Assembly (NCBI RefSeq): GCF_001044255.1
Contig: NZ_JYNX01000031.1
Span: 41,015-105,014 of the forward strand
Length of the DNA: 64,000 nucleotides
Direction: 5' to 3'
From: Mycolicibacterium chubuense
GTDB taxonomy: Bacteria > Actinomycetota > Actinomycetes > Mycobacteriales > Mycobacteriaceae
The position numbers were made by a program, and so were the translations under genes. Below, piece by piece: positions 40,597 to 52,460 of this stretch; the first letter of the stretch is position 1; every line of letters starts with the position of its first letter. The notes below the pieces were generated by a model. The model searched no databases. It had not been told where the DNA came from and worked only from the letters and a program-made list of their open reading frames with translations.

Positions 40597-42505
40597 CCAC
40601 GCCCTCCCGGCGTGGGTCGGCACCGCCCACCCAGCCGGGATCGGCGCGCACGATCGCCGACAGCCCGCTGGACTGGTCGGCGATGTCGACCTGATGGCCG
40701 AGTTCGCGTAACCCCGTCACCAGCGGGTCGTGCCGGCCGTCATCGGAGATGTCGATCACCGGGTGCTCCCCGCCCACGTTCGTCGTCGGTGAGTTGGCGG
40801 CGCCGAAGTCCACCATCGACACGGCCTGCTGCGGGTCCAGCCCCCAGTCCAGCAGGCCCACCACGGTTTTGACGACGAACTGGACGATCGTGGAACCGCC
40901 CGGTGATCCGGTGACGGCGTAGAGCGGGCCGAGCGATCCCGCCGGACCGGCGTCGAAGATCAGCGTGGGCGCCATGGTGCTGCGCGGCCGCTTGCCCGGT
41001 GCGACCCGGTTCGCGACCGGCGCGCCGTCCGGGCCGGCGGGCTCGGCGGAGAAGTCGGTGAGCTGATTGTTCAGCAGGAACCCGTCGACCATGTGGAACG
41101 AGCCGAACGCCGACTCGACGGTCGTGGTGAGCGACGCGGCGTTGCCCTGCGCGTCGACGATGCTGACCTGGCTGGTGCCGTGCTCGGGCACCGGCGCCAC
41201 CGGCGCGGTCGGCGGGCCGAACTCGCCGGGCTTCGCCGTGCCCATCGTGCGGTCGGGGGAGATCAGCGACGCCCGCCCTGCGAGATAGTCGGCGCCGAGA
41301 AGGGCGTCGGGGGAGCCGCCGGGCAGCGCGACGAAGTCGGTGTCGGCGACGTAGCGGTCCCGGTCGGCGTAGGCGAGCCGCTCCGCCTCGGCGATCAAGT
41401 GCACCCCCTGCACGGTGGGCCTGCCCCCGTCGCGGTCGAGGTCGGTGGGCCGGTGGTCGGCCATGGCGAAGTGCTCCAGCACGCCGAGTGTCTCAGCCAC
41501 CGCGATGCCGCCCGACGAGGGCGGCGGCATCCCGCAGATCTGCCTGCCGCGGTAGGGCACGCACAGCGCCTCGCGTGTCTTGGCCGTGTAGCCGGCCAGA
41601 TCCTCGACGGTCATCAGGCTCGGCGTACGGCCACCCGACGGGTCGGTCGCGGCGGCGACGATGTCGGCGGCGATCGGCCCCGTGTAGAGCGCCGCCGGGT
41701 CGGTCGCGATGGCGCCCAACGTCTTTGCATACGCCGGATTGGTCAGCCGGGTGTCCGCCGACCGCGGGGAGCCGTCCGGGTTGAGGAAGTACGCGCCGGC
41801 CTGCTCCTCGAGTCGCAACCGCGGTGCGGCGTCGGCGATGGCGGCCGCCAGCCGGGGACTGATGTCGAAGCCGTCGTCGGCGAGCCGGACCGCGGGGGTG
41901 AACAGGTCCCGCCACGCGGTGCGGCCGTGCGCGGTGTGCACGTCGGCCAGCATCCGGACGATGCCCGGCACCCCGATGGAACGTCCTGACCCGCGTGCGT
42001 CGGGTTTCGGTGCGGTCCGGTCGGTGTCGGAGACCCAGCGCAGATAGTTCTCGGTCGCCGCCGCCGGGGCGACCTCCCGCCCGTCGAACGCCTGCACCGA
42101 CTTGGCGGCGGCGTCGTAGTACAGCAGGAAGCCGCCACCGCCGATCCCGGAGGACTGGGGTTCGACGAGGCCGAGCACGGCCTGCGCGGCCACGAGAGCG
42201 TCGGCGGCGGTGCCGCCGTCGCGCAGCACCTCGCAGGCGGCCTGCGTGGCCAGTGGGTTGGCGGTCGCGACGGCGTAGTGACCGGTGCGGACCGGCGTCA
42301 TCCCGGTGCGGTAGCCGGTCGCGGTCTCGGGTGCGGATTCGTCGTCGGTGCCCTCCTGCTTGGCCTGGGGGGTGCCGTTGGTCACGATGGCGCACGGGCC
42401 CGCCGGTGCCGGCGGGGATTCCGGAGTGCCGCAACCGGCGCAGACCAGCACGGCAGCGAGCATCAGCACCAGCACCCGGGTCCAGAACACGGTCCGCACC
42501 GCCAC
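40577..42505 (-). CDS. ggtB: Gamma-glutamyltransferase, lipoprotein
   Basis: This 642-residue Ntn hydrolase cleaves gamma-glutamyl bonds such as in glutathione-like compounds. The lipobox LVCAGC gives C25, so it should be anchored outside the membrane. The large-subunit region has GIGGGGFLLYYD. Autoprocessing is expected at T444 in HGTSQVSIVD, followed by small-subunit motifs GKRPRSTMAP and GSPGGSTI. The GTG start is close to the divergent uvrC promoter. Because mycobacteria use mycothiol rather than glutathione, the real substrate is open. Confidence 0.92.
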
Positions 42506-42536
42506 CTACTCGCTCTACCCGGTCGGGGGGTCGCAG

Positions 42537-42542
42537 TAACCT
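42537..42542 (+). promoter_or_regulatory. Predicted leaderless -10 for uvrC
   Basis: TAACCT lies six bases before the GTG of uvrC. Confidence 0.5.
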
Positions 42543-42548
42543 GGGTCC

Positions 42549-44567
42549 GTGCCCGATCCAGCGACGTACCGACCCGCTCCCGGGTCGATCCCCGTCGAAC
42601 CGGGTGTCTACCGTTTCCGCGACCCGCACCGCCGGGTGATCTACGTCGGCAAGGCCAAGAGTCTGCGCAGCCGGCTCAACTCGTATTTCGCCGATCTGTC
42701 GGGTCTCGCGCCGCGCACCCGCCAGATGGTGATGACGGCCGCCAGCGTCGAGTGGACGGTGGTCACCACCGAGGTCGAGGCGCTGCAGCTCGAATACAAC
42801 TGGATCAAGGAGTTCGATCCCCGGTTCAACATCCGCTACCGGGACGACAAGTCCTATCCGGTGCTCGCGGTGACGCTCAACGAGGAGTATCCGCGGCTGA
42901 AGGTGTACCGGGGTCCGCGCCGCAAAGGCGTGCGGTACTTCGGGCCGTACTCGCATGCCTGGGCCATCCGCGAAACCCTGGACCTGCTCACCCGGGTGTT
43001 TCCCGCCCGCACCTGCTCGGCCGGAGTGTTCAAGCGGCACAGCCAGATTGACCGGCCCTGCCTGCTGGGCTACATCGACAAGTGCTCGGCCCCGTGCGTC
43101 GGGCGGGTGAGCGCCGAGCAGCACCGCCAGATCGTGATGGACTTCTGCGACTTCCTCGCCGGCAAGACCGACAAGCTGATCCGCGAGATGGAACAGCAGA
43201 TGAACGCCGCGGCCGAGGAGCTGGACTTCGAGCGGGCCGCCCGCCTGCGGGACAACATCGGCGCGATGCGCCGCGCGATGGAGAAGCAGGCCGTGGTGTT
43301 CGGCGACGGCACCGACGCCGACGTGGTGGCCTTCGCCGACGACGAACTGGAAGCCGCGGTGCAGGTGTTCCACGTGCGCGGCGGACGGGTCCGGGGGCAG
43401 CGCGGCTGGATCATCGAGAAGTCCGGCGAGCCGGGCGAATCGACGCTGTCCTATCTCGTCGAGCAGTTCCTCACGCAGTTCTACGGTGATCAGGTCGCGC
43501 TCGACGGCGCCGCCGACGAGGGCGGCGACGAAACCACCAACCCCGTGCCCAAGCAGGTGCTCGTGCCGGTGCTGCCCGAGACGTCGGCGGAGCTGGAGAC
43601 GTGGTTGTCGCAGCTGCGAGGGTCGCGGGTGTCGATACGCGTCGCTCAGCGCGGCGACAAGCGGGCGCTCGCGGAGACGGTGCAGCGCAACGCCGAGCAG
43701 GCGCTGAACCAGCACAAGCTCAAGCGGGCCGGCGACTTCACAGCGAGAAGTGCTGCGCTGCAGAGCATTCAGGACGCGCTGGGGCTCGAGGACGCGCCGC
43801 TGCGCATCGAGTGCGTCGACATCAGCCATGTGCAGGGCACCGACGTGGTGGCCTCGCTGGTGGTCTTCGAGGACGGCCTGGCCAAGAAATCGGACTATCG
43901 GCACTACGCGATCCGGGAGGCTGCCGGGGACGGGCGCTCCGACGACGTCGCCTCGATCGCGGAGGTCACGCGGCGACGGTTCCACCGCCATCTGCGCGAC
44001 ACCCAGCAGCCCGGGGACCTGATCGCCGAAGGCAGGTCGCGCAGGTTCGCCTACCCACCCAATCTGTTCGTCGTCGACGGCGGCGCCCCGCAGGTCAACG
44101 CCGCGGCCGCGGTGCTCGACGAGCTCGGCATCACCGACGTCGCGGTGATCGGGCTGGCGAAGCGGCTGGAAGAGGTGTGGGTGCCGTCGGAGCCGGATCC
44201 GGTCATCTTCCCGCGCAACAGCGAAGGGCTGTATCTGCTGCAGCGGGTGCGCGACGAGGCGCACCGGTTCGCGATCAGCTACCACCGCAGCAAGCGCTCG
44301 AAGCGGATGACGGCCTCGGCGCTGGACTCGGTGCGCGGGCTCGGGGAGCACCGGCGCAAGGCGCTGGTCACGCACTTCGGTTCGGTGGCGCGGCTGCGGC
44401 AGGCGACGGTCGAGGAGATCACCACGGTGCCCGGCATCGGGGTGGCCACGGCCCGGGCCGTGCTCGAGGCGCTGGGGGTGGAAACGCCCGACGGGCCTGA
44501 TTCGCCGCCGGAACAGGACGCGCCGGTGGCGGTAATCGACGATGATCGAAGCACAGTGACGGGATGA
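42549..44567 (+). CDS. uvrC: Excinuclease ABC subunit C
   Basis: This 672-residue UvrC makes both incisions in nucleotide excision repair. The N-terminal GIY-YIG nuclease has [24 protein letters not shown]/UvrB-binding segment lies near 205-240 ([17 protein letters not shown]). The RNase H-like C-terminal nuclease has [12 protein letters not shown] and [13 protein letters not shown]. The tandem helix-hairpin-helix has [18 protein letters not shown] and [12 protein letters not shown]. The GTG start is predicted leaderless. rapZ starts in its stop. Confidence 0.96.
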   Translation: MPDPATYRPAPGSIPVEPGVYRFRDPHRRVIYVGKAKSLRSRLNSYFADLSGLAPRTRQMVMTAASVEWTVVTTEVEALQLEYNWIKEFDPRFNIRYRDDKSYPVLAVTLNEEYPRLKVYRGPRRKGVRYFGPYSHAWAIRETLDLLTRVFPARTCSAGVFKRHSQIDRPCLLGYIDKCSAPCVGRVSAEQHRQIVMDFCDFLAGKTDKLIREMEQQMNAAAEELDFERAARLRDNIGAMRRAMEKQAVVFGDGTDADVVAFADDELEAAVQVFHVRGGRVRGQRGWIIEKSGEPGESTLSYLVEQFLTQFYGDQVALDGAADEGGDETTNPVPKQVLVPVLPETSAELETWLSQLRGSRVSIRVAQRGDKRALAETVQRNAEQALNQHKLKRAGDFTARSAALQSIQDALGLEDAPLRIECVDISHVQGTDVVASLVVFEDGLAKKSDYRHYAIREAAGDGRSDDVASIAEVTRRRFHRHLRDTQQPGDLIAEGRSRRFAYPPNLFVVDGGAPQVNAAAAVLDELGITDVAVIGLAKRLEEVWVPSEPDPVIFPRNSEGLYLLQRVRDEAHRFAISYHRSKRSKRMTASALDSVRGLGEHRRKALVTHFGSVARLRQATVEEITTVPGIGVATARAVLEALGVETPDGPDSPPEQDAPVAVIDDDRSTVTG

Positions 44568-45454
44568 CAGAAGCGGGCATGCACACCGAATCCGGCGGAA
44601 TCGACGTGGTCCTGGTGACGGGGCTCTCGGGTGCGGGCCGCGGGACGGCGGCCAAGGTCCTCGAGGATCTGGGCTGGTACGTGGCGGACAACCTGCCGCC
44701 GGAGCTGATCGCGCGGATGGTCGACCTCGGCCTGGCCGCGGGCTCCCGGATCACCCAGCTGGCCGTCGTGATGGACGTGCGGTCACGCGGGTTCACCGGC
44801 GATCTGGACGGGGTGCGCAGCGAGCTGGCGGCGCGCAGCATCGCCCCGCGGGTGGTGTTCCTCGAGGCGTCCGACGACATCCTGGTGCGCCGCTACGAGC
44901 AGAACCGGCGCAGTCACCCGCTGCAGGGCAACCACACCCTCGCCGAGGGGATCGCAGCCGAGCGCGCCTTGCTGGCGCCCGTGCGCGCCGGCGCCGACCT
45001 GGTCATCGACACCTCGTCGCTGTCGGTGCACGGCCTGCGGGAGAGCATCGAACGGGCCTTCGCGGCCGAGACGGTGGCCAACACCAACGTCACGGTCGAG
45101 TCGTTCGGCTACAAGTACGGGCTGCCGATGGACGCCGACACCGTGATGGATGTGCGCTTCCTGCCCAACCCGCACTGGGTGGACAATCTGCGCCGGCACA
45201 CCGGTCAGCATCCCGATGTCCGCGACTACGTCCTCGGCCAACCCGGCGCCGTGGAGTTCCTCGACTCCTACCATCAGCTGTTGGACGTCGTGATCGACGG
45301 CTATCGGCGGGAGGGGAAGCGCTACATGACCGTGGCCATCGGCTGCACCGGCGGCAAGCACCGCAGTGTGGCGATGGCGGAGGCGCTCGCGGAACGGCTG
45401 CAGGACGCGGCGCTGACGGTGCGGGTGCTGCACCGGGATCTGGGCCGCGAATGA
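44564..45454 (+). CDS. rapZ: RapZ-like nucleotide-binding protein (Rv1421-like)
   Basis: This 296-residue protein has an N-terminal P-loop and a C-terminal RapZ RNA/metabolite domain ([44 protein letters not shown]). The Walker A reads GLSGAGRGT at 20-28, with Arg26 in place of the usual Lys; as I remember it, M. tuberculosis Rv1421 has the same change. In E. coli RapZ controls the glmZ small RNA; the actinobacterial role is not settled. It is coupled to uvrC and to the yvcK-like gene by overlaps. Confidence 0.92.
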   Translation: MTEAGMHTESGGIDVVLVTGLSGAGRGTAAKVLEDLGWYVADNLPPELIARMVDLGLAAGSRITQLAVVMDVRSRGFTGDLDGVRSELAARSIAPRVVFLEASDDILVRRYEQNRRSHPLQGNHTLAEGIAAERALLAPVRAGADLVIDTSSLSVHGLRESIERAFAAETVANTNVTVESFGYKYGLPMDADTVMDVRFLPNPHWVDNLRRHTGQHPDVRDYVLGQPGAVEFLDSYHQLLDVVIDGYRREGKRYMTVAIGCTGGKHRSVAMAEALAERLQDAALTVRVLHRDLGRE

Positions 45455-46470
45455 GCCCGCGCATCGTCGCCCTCGGCGGAGGGCACGGGCTCTATGCCAC
45501 CCTGTCGGCGGCGCGCCGGATCACCCCGCACGTCACCGCCGTCGTCACGGTCGCCGACGACGGCGGATCCTCGGGCCGGCTGCGCAGCGAGCTCGACGTC
45601 GTGCCCCCGGGTGATCTGCGAATGGCGTTGGCGGCGTTGGCTTCCGACAGTCCCCACGGCCGGCTGTGGGCCACCATCATCCAACACCGCTTCGGCGGCA
45701 GCGGCGCACTCGCCGGGCACCCCATCGGCAACCTGATGCTCGCCGGGCTCAACGAGGTGCTCGCCGACCCCGTCGCCGCGCTCGATGAGCTGGGCCGCAT
45801 TCTCGGGGTCAAGGGCCGGGTGCTGCCGATGTGCCCGATGGGCCTGAGCATCGAGGCCGACGTCGTCGGGCTGGAGTCCGATCCGCGGGTCAGCCGGGCG
45901 ATCCGCGGCCAGGTCGCGATCGCCACGACCGTGGGCAAGGTGCGCCGGGTGCGCCTGCTGCCCGGTGATCCGCCCGCCACCCATCAGGCGGTGGACGCGA
46001 TCATGAACGCCGACCTGGTGGTCCTGGGGCCGGGCTCCTGGTTCACCAGCGTGATCCCGCATGTGCTGGTGCCGCAGCTGGTGGCCGCGCTGCGGACCAC
46101 CACCGCGCGGCGCGCCCTGGTGCTGAACCTGGTGGCCGAGCCGGGGGAGACGGCCGGCTTCTCCGTCGAGCGGCACATCCACGTGCTGGCCCAGCACGCG
46201 CCGAACTTCACCGTGGGCGACATCATCGTCGACTCGTCGCGGGTGCCCAGCGAGCGGGAGCGGGAACAGTTGCGGCGCACCGCGACGATCCTCGATGCCC
46301 GCGTCGAGTTCGCCGACGTGTGCCGACCTGGTACACCTTTACATGACCCGGCGAGGTTGGCGGCGGCATTGGAGGGTGTTCTGCAACGGGGCGCGACACC
46401 CACGGGCAGACCGCCGACGGTGCCCACACCGACAGTGAACGGACCGAGAGGTGACGACCCGTGGCGATGA
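45451..46470 (+). CDS. yvcK: YvcK/CofD-like protein (Rv1422-like)
   Basis: This 339-residue protein has the CofD-like Rossmann fold: [45 protein letters not shown] and [14 protein letters not shown]. It is a gluconeogenic-growth and cell-wall factor in Bacillus (YvcK) and in mycobacteria, where it is linked to peptidoglycan synthesis. It is part of the conserved rapZ-yvcK-whiA order. The start overlaps the rapZ stop; whiA starts before its end. Confidence 0.94.
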   Translation: MSPRIVALGGGHGLYATLSAARRITPHVTAVVTVADDGGSSGRLRSELDVVPPGDLRMALAALASDSPHGRLWATIIQHRFGGSGALAGHPIGNLMLAGLNEVLADPVAALDELGRILGVKGRVLPMCPMGLSIEADVVGLESDPRVSRAIRGQVAIATTVGKVRRVRLLPGDPPATHQAVDAIMNADLVVLGPGSWFTSVIPHVLVPQLVAALRTTTARRALVLNLVAEPGETAGFSVERHIHVLAQHAPNFTVGDIIVDSSRVPSEREREQLRRTATILDARVEFADVCRPGTPLHDPARLAAALEGVLQRGATPTGRPPTVPTPTVNGPRGDDPWR

Positions 46471-47444
46471 CTGCCGAGGTCAAGGATGAGCTCAGCCGGC
46501 TCGTGGTGAATTCGGTGAGTGCTCGCCGCGCCGAGGTGGCCTCGCTGCTGCGGTTCGCCGGCGGGCTGCACATCGTGTCCGGCCGGGTGGTGGTCGAGGC
46601 CGAGGTCGATCTGGGCATCATCGCGCGCCGGCTGCGCAAGGACATCTACGACCTGTACGGCTACACCGCCGTCGTGCACGTGCTCTCGGCCAGCGGGATT
46701 CGCAAGAACACCCGCTATGTGGTGCGGGTGGCCAAGGACGGGGAGGCGCTGGCGCGCCAGACCGGTCTGCTGGATCTGCGCGGCCGCCCGGTGCGCGGAC
46801 TGCCCGCCCAGGTGGTCGGCGGCAGCGTCGCCGACGCCGAAGCCGCATGGCGGGGAGCGTTTCTGGCCCACGGCTCGCTGACCGAACCGGGCCGGTCCTC
46901 GTCGCTGGAGGTCAGCTGCCCCGGTCCCGAGGCGGCGCTGGCCCTCGTGGGCGCCGCGCGCCGGCTGGGCGTCAGCGCCAAGGCGCGCGAGGTGCGGGGC
47001 AGCGACCGGGTGGTGGTGCGCGACGGGGAGGCGATCGGTGCGCTTCTGACCCGGATGGGCGCGCAGGACACCCGGCTGACGTGGGAGGAGCGGCGGATGC
47101 GCCGCGAGGTCCGCGCGACGGCCAACCGGCTGGCCAACTTCGACGACGCGAACCTGCGCCGGTCCGCCCGTGCCGCGGTGGCCGCCGCCGCGCGGGTCGA
47201 ACGCGCACTGGAGATCCTCGGTGACACGGTGCCCGACCATCTGGCCGCCGCGGGCAGCCTGCGGGTGGCGCACCGGCAGGCCTCACTGGAGGAACTCGGC
47301 CGGCTCGCTGATCCGCCGATGACCAAAGATGCTGTGGCAGGCCGGATCCGGCGGTTGCTGTCGATGGCCGACCGCAAGGCCAAACAGGACGGCATCCCGG
47401 ACACCGAGTCCGCGGTGACGCCGGATCTGCTCGAGGACGCCTAG
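46461..47444 (+). CDS. whiA: WhiA sporulation/division regulator
   Basis: This 327-residue DNA-binding protein has an N-terminal degenerate LAGLIDADG homing-endonuclease-like domain ([35 protein letters not shown]-type segment) and a C-terminal helix-turn-helix ([32 protein letters not shown]-type segment near 270-310). In Streptomyces it works with WhiB in sporulation septation. The GTG start has GAGAGG upstream and lies within the yvcK end. Confidence 0.95.
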   Translation: MAMTAEVKDELSRLVVNSVSARRAEVASLLRFAGGLHIVSGRVVVEAEVDLGIIARRLRKDIYDLYGYTAVVHVLSASGIRKNTRYVVRVAKDGEALARQTGLLDLRGRPVRGLPAQVVGGSVADAEAAWRGAFLAHGSLTEPGRSSSLEVSCPGPEAALALVGAARRLGVSAKAREVRGSDRVVVRDGEAIGALLTRMGAQDTRLTWEERRMRREVRATANRLANFDDANLRRSARAAVAAAARVERALEILGDTVPDHLAAAGSLRVAHRQASLEELGRLADPPMTKDAVAGRIRRLLSMADRKAKQDGIPDTESAVTPDLLEDA

Positions 47445-47471
47445 CCGCGTTGAGGAGTGCGACGAAAGCAG

Positions 47472-48116
47472 CTAGAACTCGAGCAGATGCTCGAGCGCCT
47501 TCTTGTCGATGGCGTCGAATTCGTGGTCCTCGACGTGCATGTAGTGCCGCACCCGGTTGACGAAATCGTTTATCGCGCCGTTGAACGCGTCGACCGCGGC
47601 GTTGCGCCGGTCCGGTGAGAGCGCGCTGGTGATCTCCTGCGCGAACGCGGTGTAGATGACCCGCTGCGCGCTGTCGGCGATGTCGCTGGGCGCGACCAGG
47701 CGCAGCTCGGTGAGCAGGGTGATGGCGCGCTTGATGTCGTCTTCGAGCACCCCGGTCGCCCGCACCACCCGGAACAGGACCGCGAGCCGGTCGAGGTTCG
47801 AGGGGATCGTCGGGTCGATCTCGCGGGCCATCGTCAGGAACTGCTCGTGGTCCTCGGTGTGCGCCAGCCGCTGCGTCACCTCGGCCCACTGTGCGGAGAT
47901 CTCCTTGAGACCGGCGCTGGCCACCGAGATCTCGGTCATCGCCGAGACGAACCTGACCGTCGCGTCGCGCAGCAGGTCGAACTTCTGGCGCTCCTCCTCG
48001 GCCACGGTCTGGCGTTCGTAGTTCTTCTTCGACGTCCAGTACGTCGCAATTCCGCCGACCACGGCGCCGAGCAGGCTGGCTGAGGCGGTGATCGCCGGGA
48101 TCACCCAATCGGTCAT
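47472..48116 (-). CDS. Membrane-anchored coiled-coil protein, unknown function
   Basis: This 214-residue protein has one N-terminal membrane helix (about 4-26, WVIPAITASASLLGAVVGG). A charged helical region (SKKNYERQTVAEEERQKFDLLRD) follows, then mostly helical sequence to the end. No known domain was recognised. The ATG overlaps the stop of the exporter gene by four bases (ATGA), so translation may be coupled. A GATACT seven bases before the ATG could give an extra leaderless transcript. It is convergent with whiA. Confidence 0.72.
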   Translation of the reverse strand: MTDWVIPAITASASLLGAVVGGIATYWTSKKNYERQTVAEEERQKFDLLRDATVRFVSAMTEISVASAGLKEISAQWAEVTQRLAHTEDHEQFLTMAREIDPTIPSNLDRLAVLFRVVRATGVLEDDIKRAITLLTELRLVAPSDIADSAQRVIYTAFAQEITSALSPDRRNAAVDAFNGAINDFVNRVRHYMHVEDHEFDAIDKKALEHLLEF

Positions 48117-49381
48117 GCCCTGGAGTATCGCGCCCGACCGCCGACCGTGGCGCCGACTTGGCGGCATGCGCCCCACAGCAGCAGGCCGGCCTGGATGCCC
48201 AGGGCGATCGAGATCATCGAGATGAGCGTGACCGCGACGGCACCCGAGCTGTTGTCGCCGATGAGCTCGGTGACGCCGATGAAGCCCAGCGACCCCGGCA
48301 CCAGCAGCCAGAAGCCGGGCAGCAGCAGCGTCGCCGCAGACGGGGTGTTCGGCCGACCGGCGACGAACAGGGCACACAGCGCGAGAGCCAGGCCGCCGCC
48401 GAAGCCGCTGGCGTAGCTGCCCAGCGCGGCGTTACCCGCCAGCTGACCGGCATAGGACACGAACAGGATCATCAGCATCCACCCCATGAACCGGGTGGGC
48501 GGGCCGTGATAGAGGAACAGGCCGACCGCGTAGAGCGCGCATCCGGCCCAGGGCGCCCACGGTCCGAAGCGGTCCACGACGGCGACGCTGAGCTCGCTGG
48601 TGGTCAACCCCACCACTTGCGCGGCGATCAGGATGCCGAAAGCCAACTGCGCCAGGCGCATTGCGCCGGCGATGAGCCGCGCCGAGCCCGAGATCATGTC
48701 GCGGGTGCTGAGTTCGATGACGGCCAACGTGATCGCCGTGCCGGGCAGGAACATCACCAGCGCCGGTGCCAGCGCACGCAGGCTGCCCTCGCCGAGATGC
48801 AGCAGCCGGCCGGCGGTGAAGGAGCACAGCGCCACGGTGACCGCGGCCACTACGGGCAGCAGCTGTGTCAGCGGCTCGTTGCGGCGGGCCAGCAGCGCGG
48901 CCAGGCCCACGCCGAACCCGAAGACGGTCGCGGCGCCGAGCGCGACCGGGTTGGGCTGCAGGATGAGCGCGAACGCCGCGCTCTGCAGCGTGTATCCGAC
49001 GACGAACGCCCAGGCGGGGAAGCGGGGCCGCATCGCGTCGATCCGGTCGAGTTCGATCAGGCCGTCCTGCGGGCTGATCTGCCCGCGCCGGGCGCGCCCG
49101 ACCAGGGCGGCCAGCGGGAACGTCTGGTCGAACCGCAGATCGACTTCGGCGCTCTTCATCGCCATCGTGGCGCCGTCGGCCCGCTCGCCACCGGTCAACT
49201 GGATGTGGTTGGGCAGCACCAGCATTTCGCCGGTCACGCCGTACCGCTCGGAGCAGGTGGCCAACGTCTGTCGCACCGTTCCGATCGGGTACCCCGCGGC
49301 GATCATCGCCGCGCCCAGGCGTGCCAGGAACGTCGTCGGGGCGACGGGTGCGCGCGGCGGGTCAATCGAGAGGTCGTCCAC
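48113..49381 (-). CDS. Threonine/serine exporter family protein (ThrE-like)
   Basis: This protein of about 422 residues has a cytoplasmic N-terminal part (FLARLGAAMIAAGYPIGTVRQTL, AEVDLRFDQTFPLAAL) followed by about ten hydrophobic helices. The order is a ThrE_1 domain (DUF1212) and then a ThrE_2-type domain (DUF3815). ThrE of Corynebacterium exports L-threonine and L-serine. I chose the GTG at 49381 because a -10 (TTTACT) touches the GTG at 49390 and a transcript from it could not include that codon. The longer start remains possible. Confidence 0.85.
   Translation of the reverse strand: MDDLSIDPPRAPVAPTTFLARLGAAMIAAGYPIGTVRQTLATCSERYGVTGEMLVLPNHIQLTGGERADGATMAMKSAEVDLRFDQTFPLAALVGRARRGQISPQDGLIELDRIDAMRPRFPAWAFVVGYTLQSAAFALILQPNPVALGAATVFGFGVGLAALLARRNEPLTQLLPVVAAVTVALCSFTAGRLLHLGEGSLRALAPALVMFLPGTAITLAVIELSTRDMISGSARLIAGAMRLAQLAFGILIAAQVVGLTTSELSVAVVDRFGPWAPWAGCALYAVGLFLYHGPPTRFMGWMLMILFVSYAGQLAGNAALGSYASGFGGGLALALCALFVAGRPNTPSAATLLLPGFWLLVPGSLGFIGVTELIGDNSSGAVAVTLISMISIALGIQAGLLLWGACRQVGATVGGRARYSRA
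48124..48129 (-). promoter_or_regulatory. Predicted leaderless -10 for the coiled-coil protein
   Basis: GATACT on the minus strand lies seven bases before the ATG at 48116, inside the end of the exporter gene. Confidence 0.35.
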
Positions 49382-49400
49382 GGGCGGCACAGTAAACCCT

Positions 49401-49406
49401 TACGGT
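49401..49406 (+). promoter_or_regulatory. Predicted leaderless -10 for the solute-binding-like gene
   Basis: TACGGT lies six bases before the ATG at 49413. Confidence 0.5.
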
Positions 49407-49412
49407 GGCGAC

Positions 49413-50126
49413 ATGGCCGCATTGACCGTCGGCGTCGCCGCCCCGGATCCGCCGTTCAACGCCATGCCCGGCGACACCGGGCTGGACATCGAGGTGATGC
49501 AAGCGCTGGCCGCCAGGCTCGGCGACGACGTGACGTTCGTCGGATACGACGGGGCCGACTTCGACGGCATCTTCGACCGGCTCGGCGCAGGCGAGTACGA
49601 CTGCGTCATCGCCGGAACGACGATCACCCCGCAGCGTGCGGCCAAGGCGGCGTTCCTGCCGCCCTACGTCATCTCCGGGCAGGGCCTGGCGGTCGACACC
49701 GAGCGACTACCCCACGTGCATTCGGTCGACGACCTCACCGGCCTGACCATCGGCGTGCAGCGCGGCAACACCAGCGAGGCCATCGCCGAGCAGCTGGTCG
49801 CCGACGGCAAGGCCGCCCGGGTCCGGCGCTACGACTACGGCGCGATCAGCACCGCGATCGCGGACCTCGCGGCGGGCGGCTGCGACGCGGTGATGAAGCT
49901 GGCCCCGGTGCTGGCCCAGCTGGTGCGGGCCGTTCCCGGCGTCGAGGTGGTCCAGCGGGGGCTCTCCGTCGAGGACATCGCGATCGCGGTGGCCCCCGCC
50001 GACACGGCGCTGCTGGCCCGGTTGCAGGTCGCGCAGGCCGAGCTGGAGGAGGACGGCACCCTGCAGAAACTGCGCCGCAGATGGCTGGGCAATCCCTACG
50101 TCGACCAGAGCGTCGCATCGCTCTGA
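49413..50126 (+). CDS. Solute-binding-protein-like (SBP_bac_3) without signal peptide
   Basis: This 237-residue protein resembles amino-acid-type periplasmic binding proteins. It has LTVGVAAPDPPFNAM, LDIEVMQALAARLG, YDCVIAGTTITPQRAAKAAFLPPY, LTGLTIGVQRGNTSEAI and a C-terminal LQKLRRRWLG. It has no signal peptide or lipobox, and the leaderless start leaves no room for one, so it should stay in the cytoplasm. No permease or ATPase gene is adjacent. It may be a cytosolic amino-acid sensor or store; this is inference. It is divergent from the ThrE-like exporter. Confidence 0.78.
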   Translation: MAALTVGVAAPDPPFNAMPGDTGLDIEVMQALAARLGDDVTFVGYDGADFDGIFDRLGAGEYDCVIAGTTITPQRAAKAAFLPPYVISGQGLAVDTERLPHVHSVDDLTGLTIGVQRGNTSEAIAEQLVADGKAARVRRYDYGAISTAIADLAAGGCDAVMKLAPVLAQLVRAVPGVEVVQRGLSVEDIAIAVAPADTALLARLQVAQAELEEDGTLQKLRRRWLGNPYVDQSVASL

Positions 50127-50168
50127 GACAGGTACGGGGCAACTGAGCGCAGGGAAAGGCACACGCAC

Positions 50169-50174
50169 TAGGCT
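50169..50174 (+). promoter_or_regulatory. Candidate -10 for the gap-pgk-tpiA operon
   Basis: TAGGCT would start transcription near 50181, giving a leader of about 32 bases with TAGGAGA before the GTG of gap. Confidence 0.45.
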
Positions 50175-50203
50175 GGCGGCCGAGCAGTTCAACGACCGAG
50201 TAG

Positions 50204-51235
<1,032 letters not shown>

Positions 51236-51241
51236 CCGGCG

Positions 51242-52450
51242 ATGGCTATCAAGTCACTCGACGACCTTCTCGCCGAAGGGGTTTCGGGGCGAGGCGTGCT
51301 GGTGCGCTCGGATCTGAACGTGCCGCTCGATGACGGCAGGATCACCGATCCGGGCCGCATCATCGCCTCGGTGCCCACGCTGAAGGCGCTGAGCGACGCG
51401 GGCGCCAAGGTCGTGGTCACCGCGCACCTGGGCCGGCCCAAGGGCGAGCCCGATCCGGAGTTCTCGCTCGGGCCGGTGGCCTCGGCACTGGCCGAGAAGC
51501 TGGGCCGGCACGTGCAGTTGGCCGGTGACGTGGTGGGGACCGACGCGCTGGCCCGCGCCGAGGGACTGACCGACGGCGACATCCTGCTGCTGGAGAACAT
51601 CCGCTTCGATCCTCGCGAGACCAGCAAGGACGACGCCGAGCGCCTGGCGCTCGCGAAGGCGCTCGTGGAACTGGTGGGCGAGGACGGCGCGTTCGTGTCC
51701 GACGGCTTCGGGGTGGTACATCGCAAGCAGGCGTCGGTCTACGACGTCGCGACGCTGCTGCCGCACTACGCGGGAAAGCTCGTCGAGACCGAGGTCAAGG
51801 TTCTCGCCCAGCTCACCGAATCGACCGAACGGCCGTACGCCGTGGTGCTCGGTGGGTCGAAGGTCTCGGACAAGCTCGCCGTGATCGAGAACCTGGCCAC
51901 CAAGGCCGACAGTCTGATCATCGGTGGCGGCATGTGCTTCACTTTCCTTGCTGCACAGGGTGTTTCGGTGGGCAACTCGCTTCTCGAGGAGAGCATGATC
52001 GAGACCTGCCGGAAGCTGCTCGACGACTACGGTGACGTGCTGCACCTTCCGGTGGACATCGTGGCGGCCGAGAAGTTCGCCGCCGATTCGCCGGCCGAGA
52101 CGGTCGCGGCGGACAAGATCCCCGACGGCACGATGGGCCTGGACATCGGTCCCGAGTCCGTCAAGCGGTTCACCGCGCTGCTGTCCAACGCGAAGACGAT
52201 CTTCTGGAACGGCCCGATGGGCGTGTTCGAGTTCCCGGCGTTCTCCGCGGGCACCAAGGGAGTGGCCGAGGCCATCATCTCCGCAACCGGCAAGGGCGCG
52301 TTCAGCGTCGTCGGCGGCGGTGATTCGGCGGCCGCGGTGCGCCAACTCGGCCTGCCCGAGGACGGTTTCTCGCACATTTCCACCGGTGGCGGCGCGTCGC
52401 TGGAATACCTTGAGGGCAAGCAATTGCCCGGTATCGAAGTACTGAGCTAG
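51242..52450 (+). CDS. pgk: Phosphoglycerate kinase
   Basis: This 402-residue kinase transfers phosphate from 1,3-bisphosphoglycerate to ADP. The N-terminal substrate site has [14 protein letters not shown] and TAHLGRPKG. The nucleotide domain has [13 protein letters not shown] and the C-terminal glycine-rich [12 protein letters not shown] and [14 protein letters not shown]. The length is normal. It has little space after gap, so translation is probably coupled within the operon. Confidence 0.97.
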   Translation: MAIKSLDDLLAEGVSGRGVLVRSDLNVPLDDGRITDPGRIIASVPTLKALSDAGAKVVVTAHLGRPKGEPDPEFSLGPVASALAEKLGRHVQLAGDVVGTDALARAEGLTDGDILLLENIRFDPRETSKDDAERLALAKALVELVGEDGAFVSDGFGVVHRKQASVYDVATLLPHYAGKLVETEVKVLAQLTESTERPYAVVLGGSKVSDKLAVIENLATKADSLIIGGGMCFTFLAAQGVSVGNSLLEESMIETCRKLLDDYGDVLHLPVDIVAAEKFAADSPAETVAADKIPDGTMGLDIGPESVKRFTALLSNAKTIFWNGPMGVFEFPAFSAGTKGVAEAIISATGKGAFSVVGGGDSAAAVRQLGLPEDGFSHISTGGGASLEYLEGKQLPGIEVLS

Positions 52451-52460
52451 GAGACCCGAC

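Noticed and set aside
41493-44375. A 960-codon minus-strand frame crossing ggtB and uvrC
   Set aside because: It runs antisense to uvrC and in another frame of ggtB. Both real genes have clear catalytic motifs, and this frame has none.
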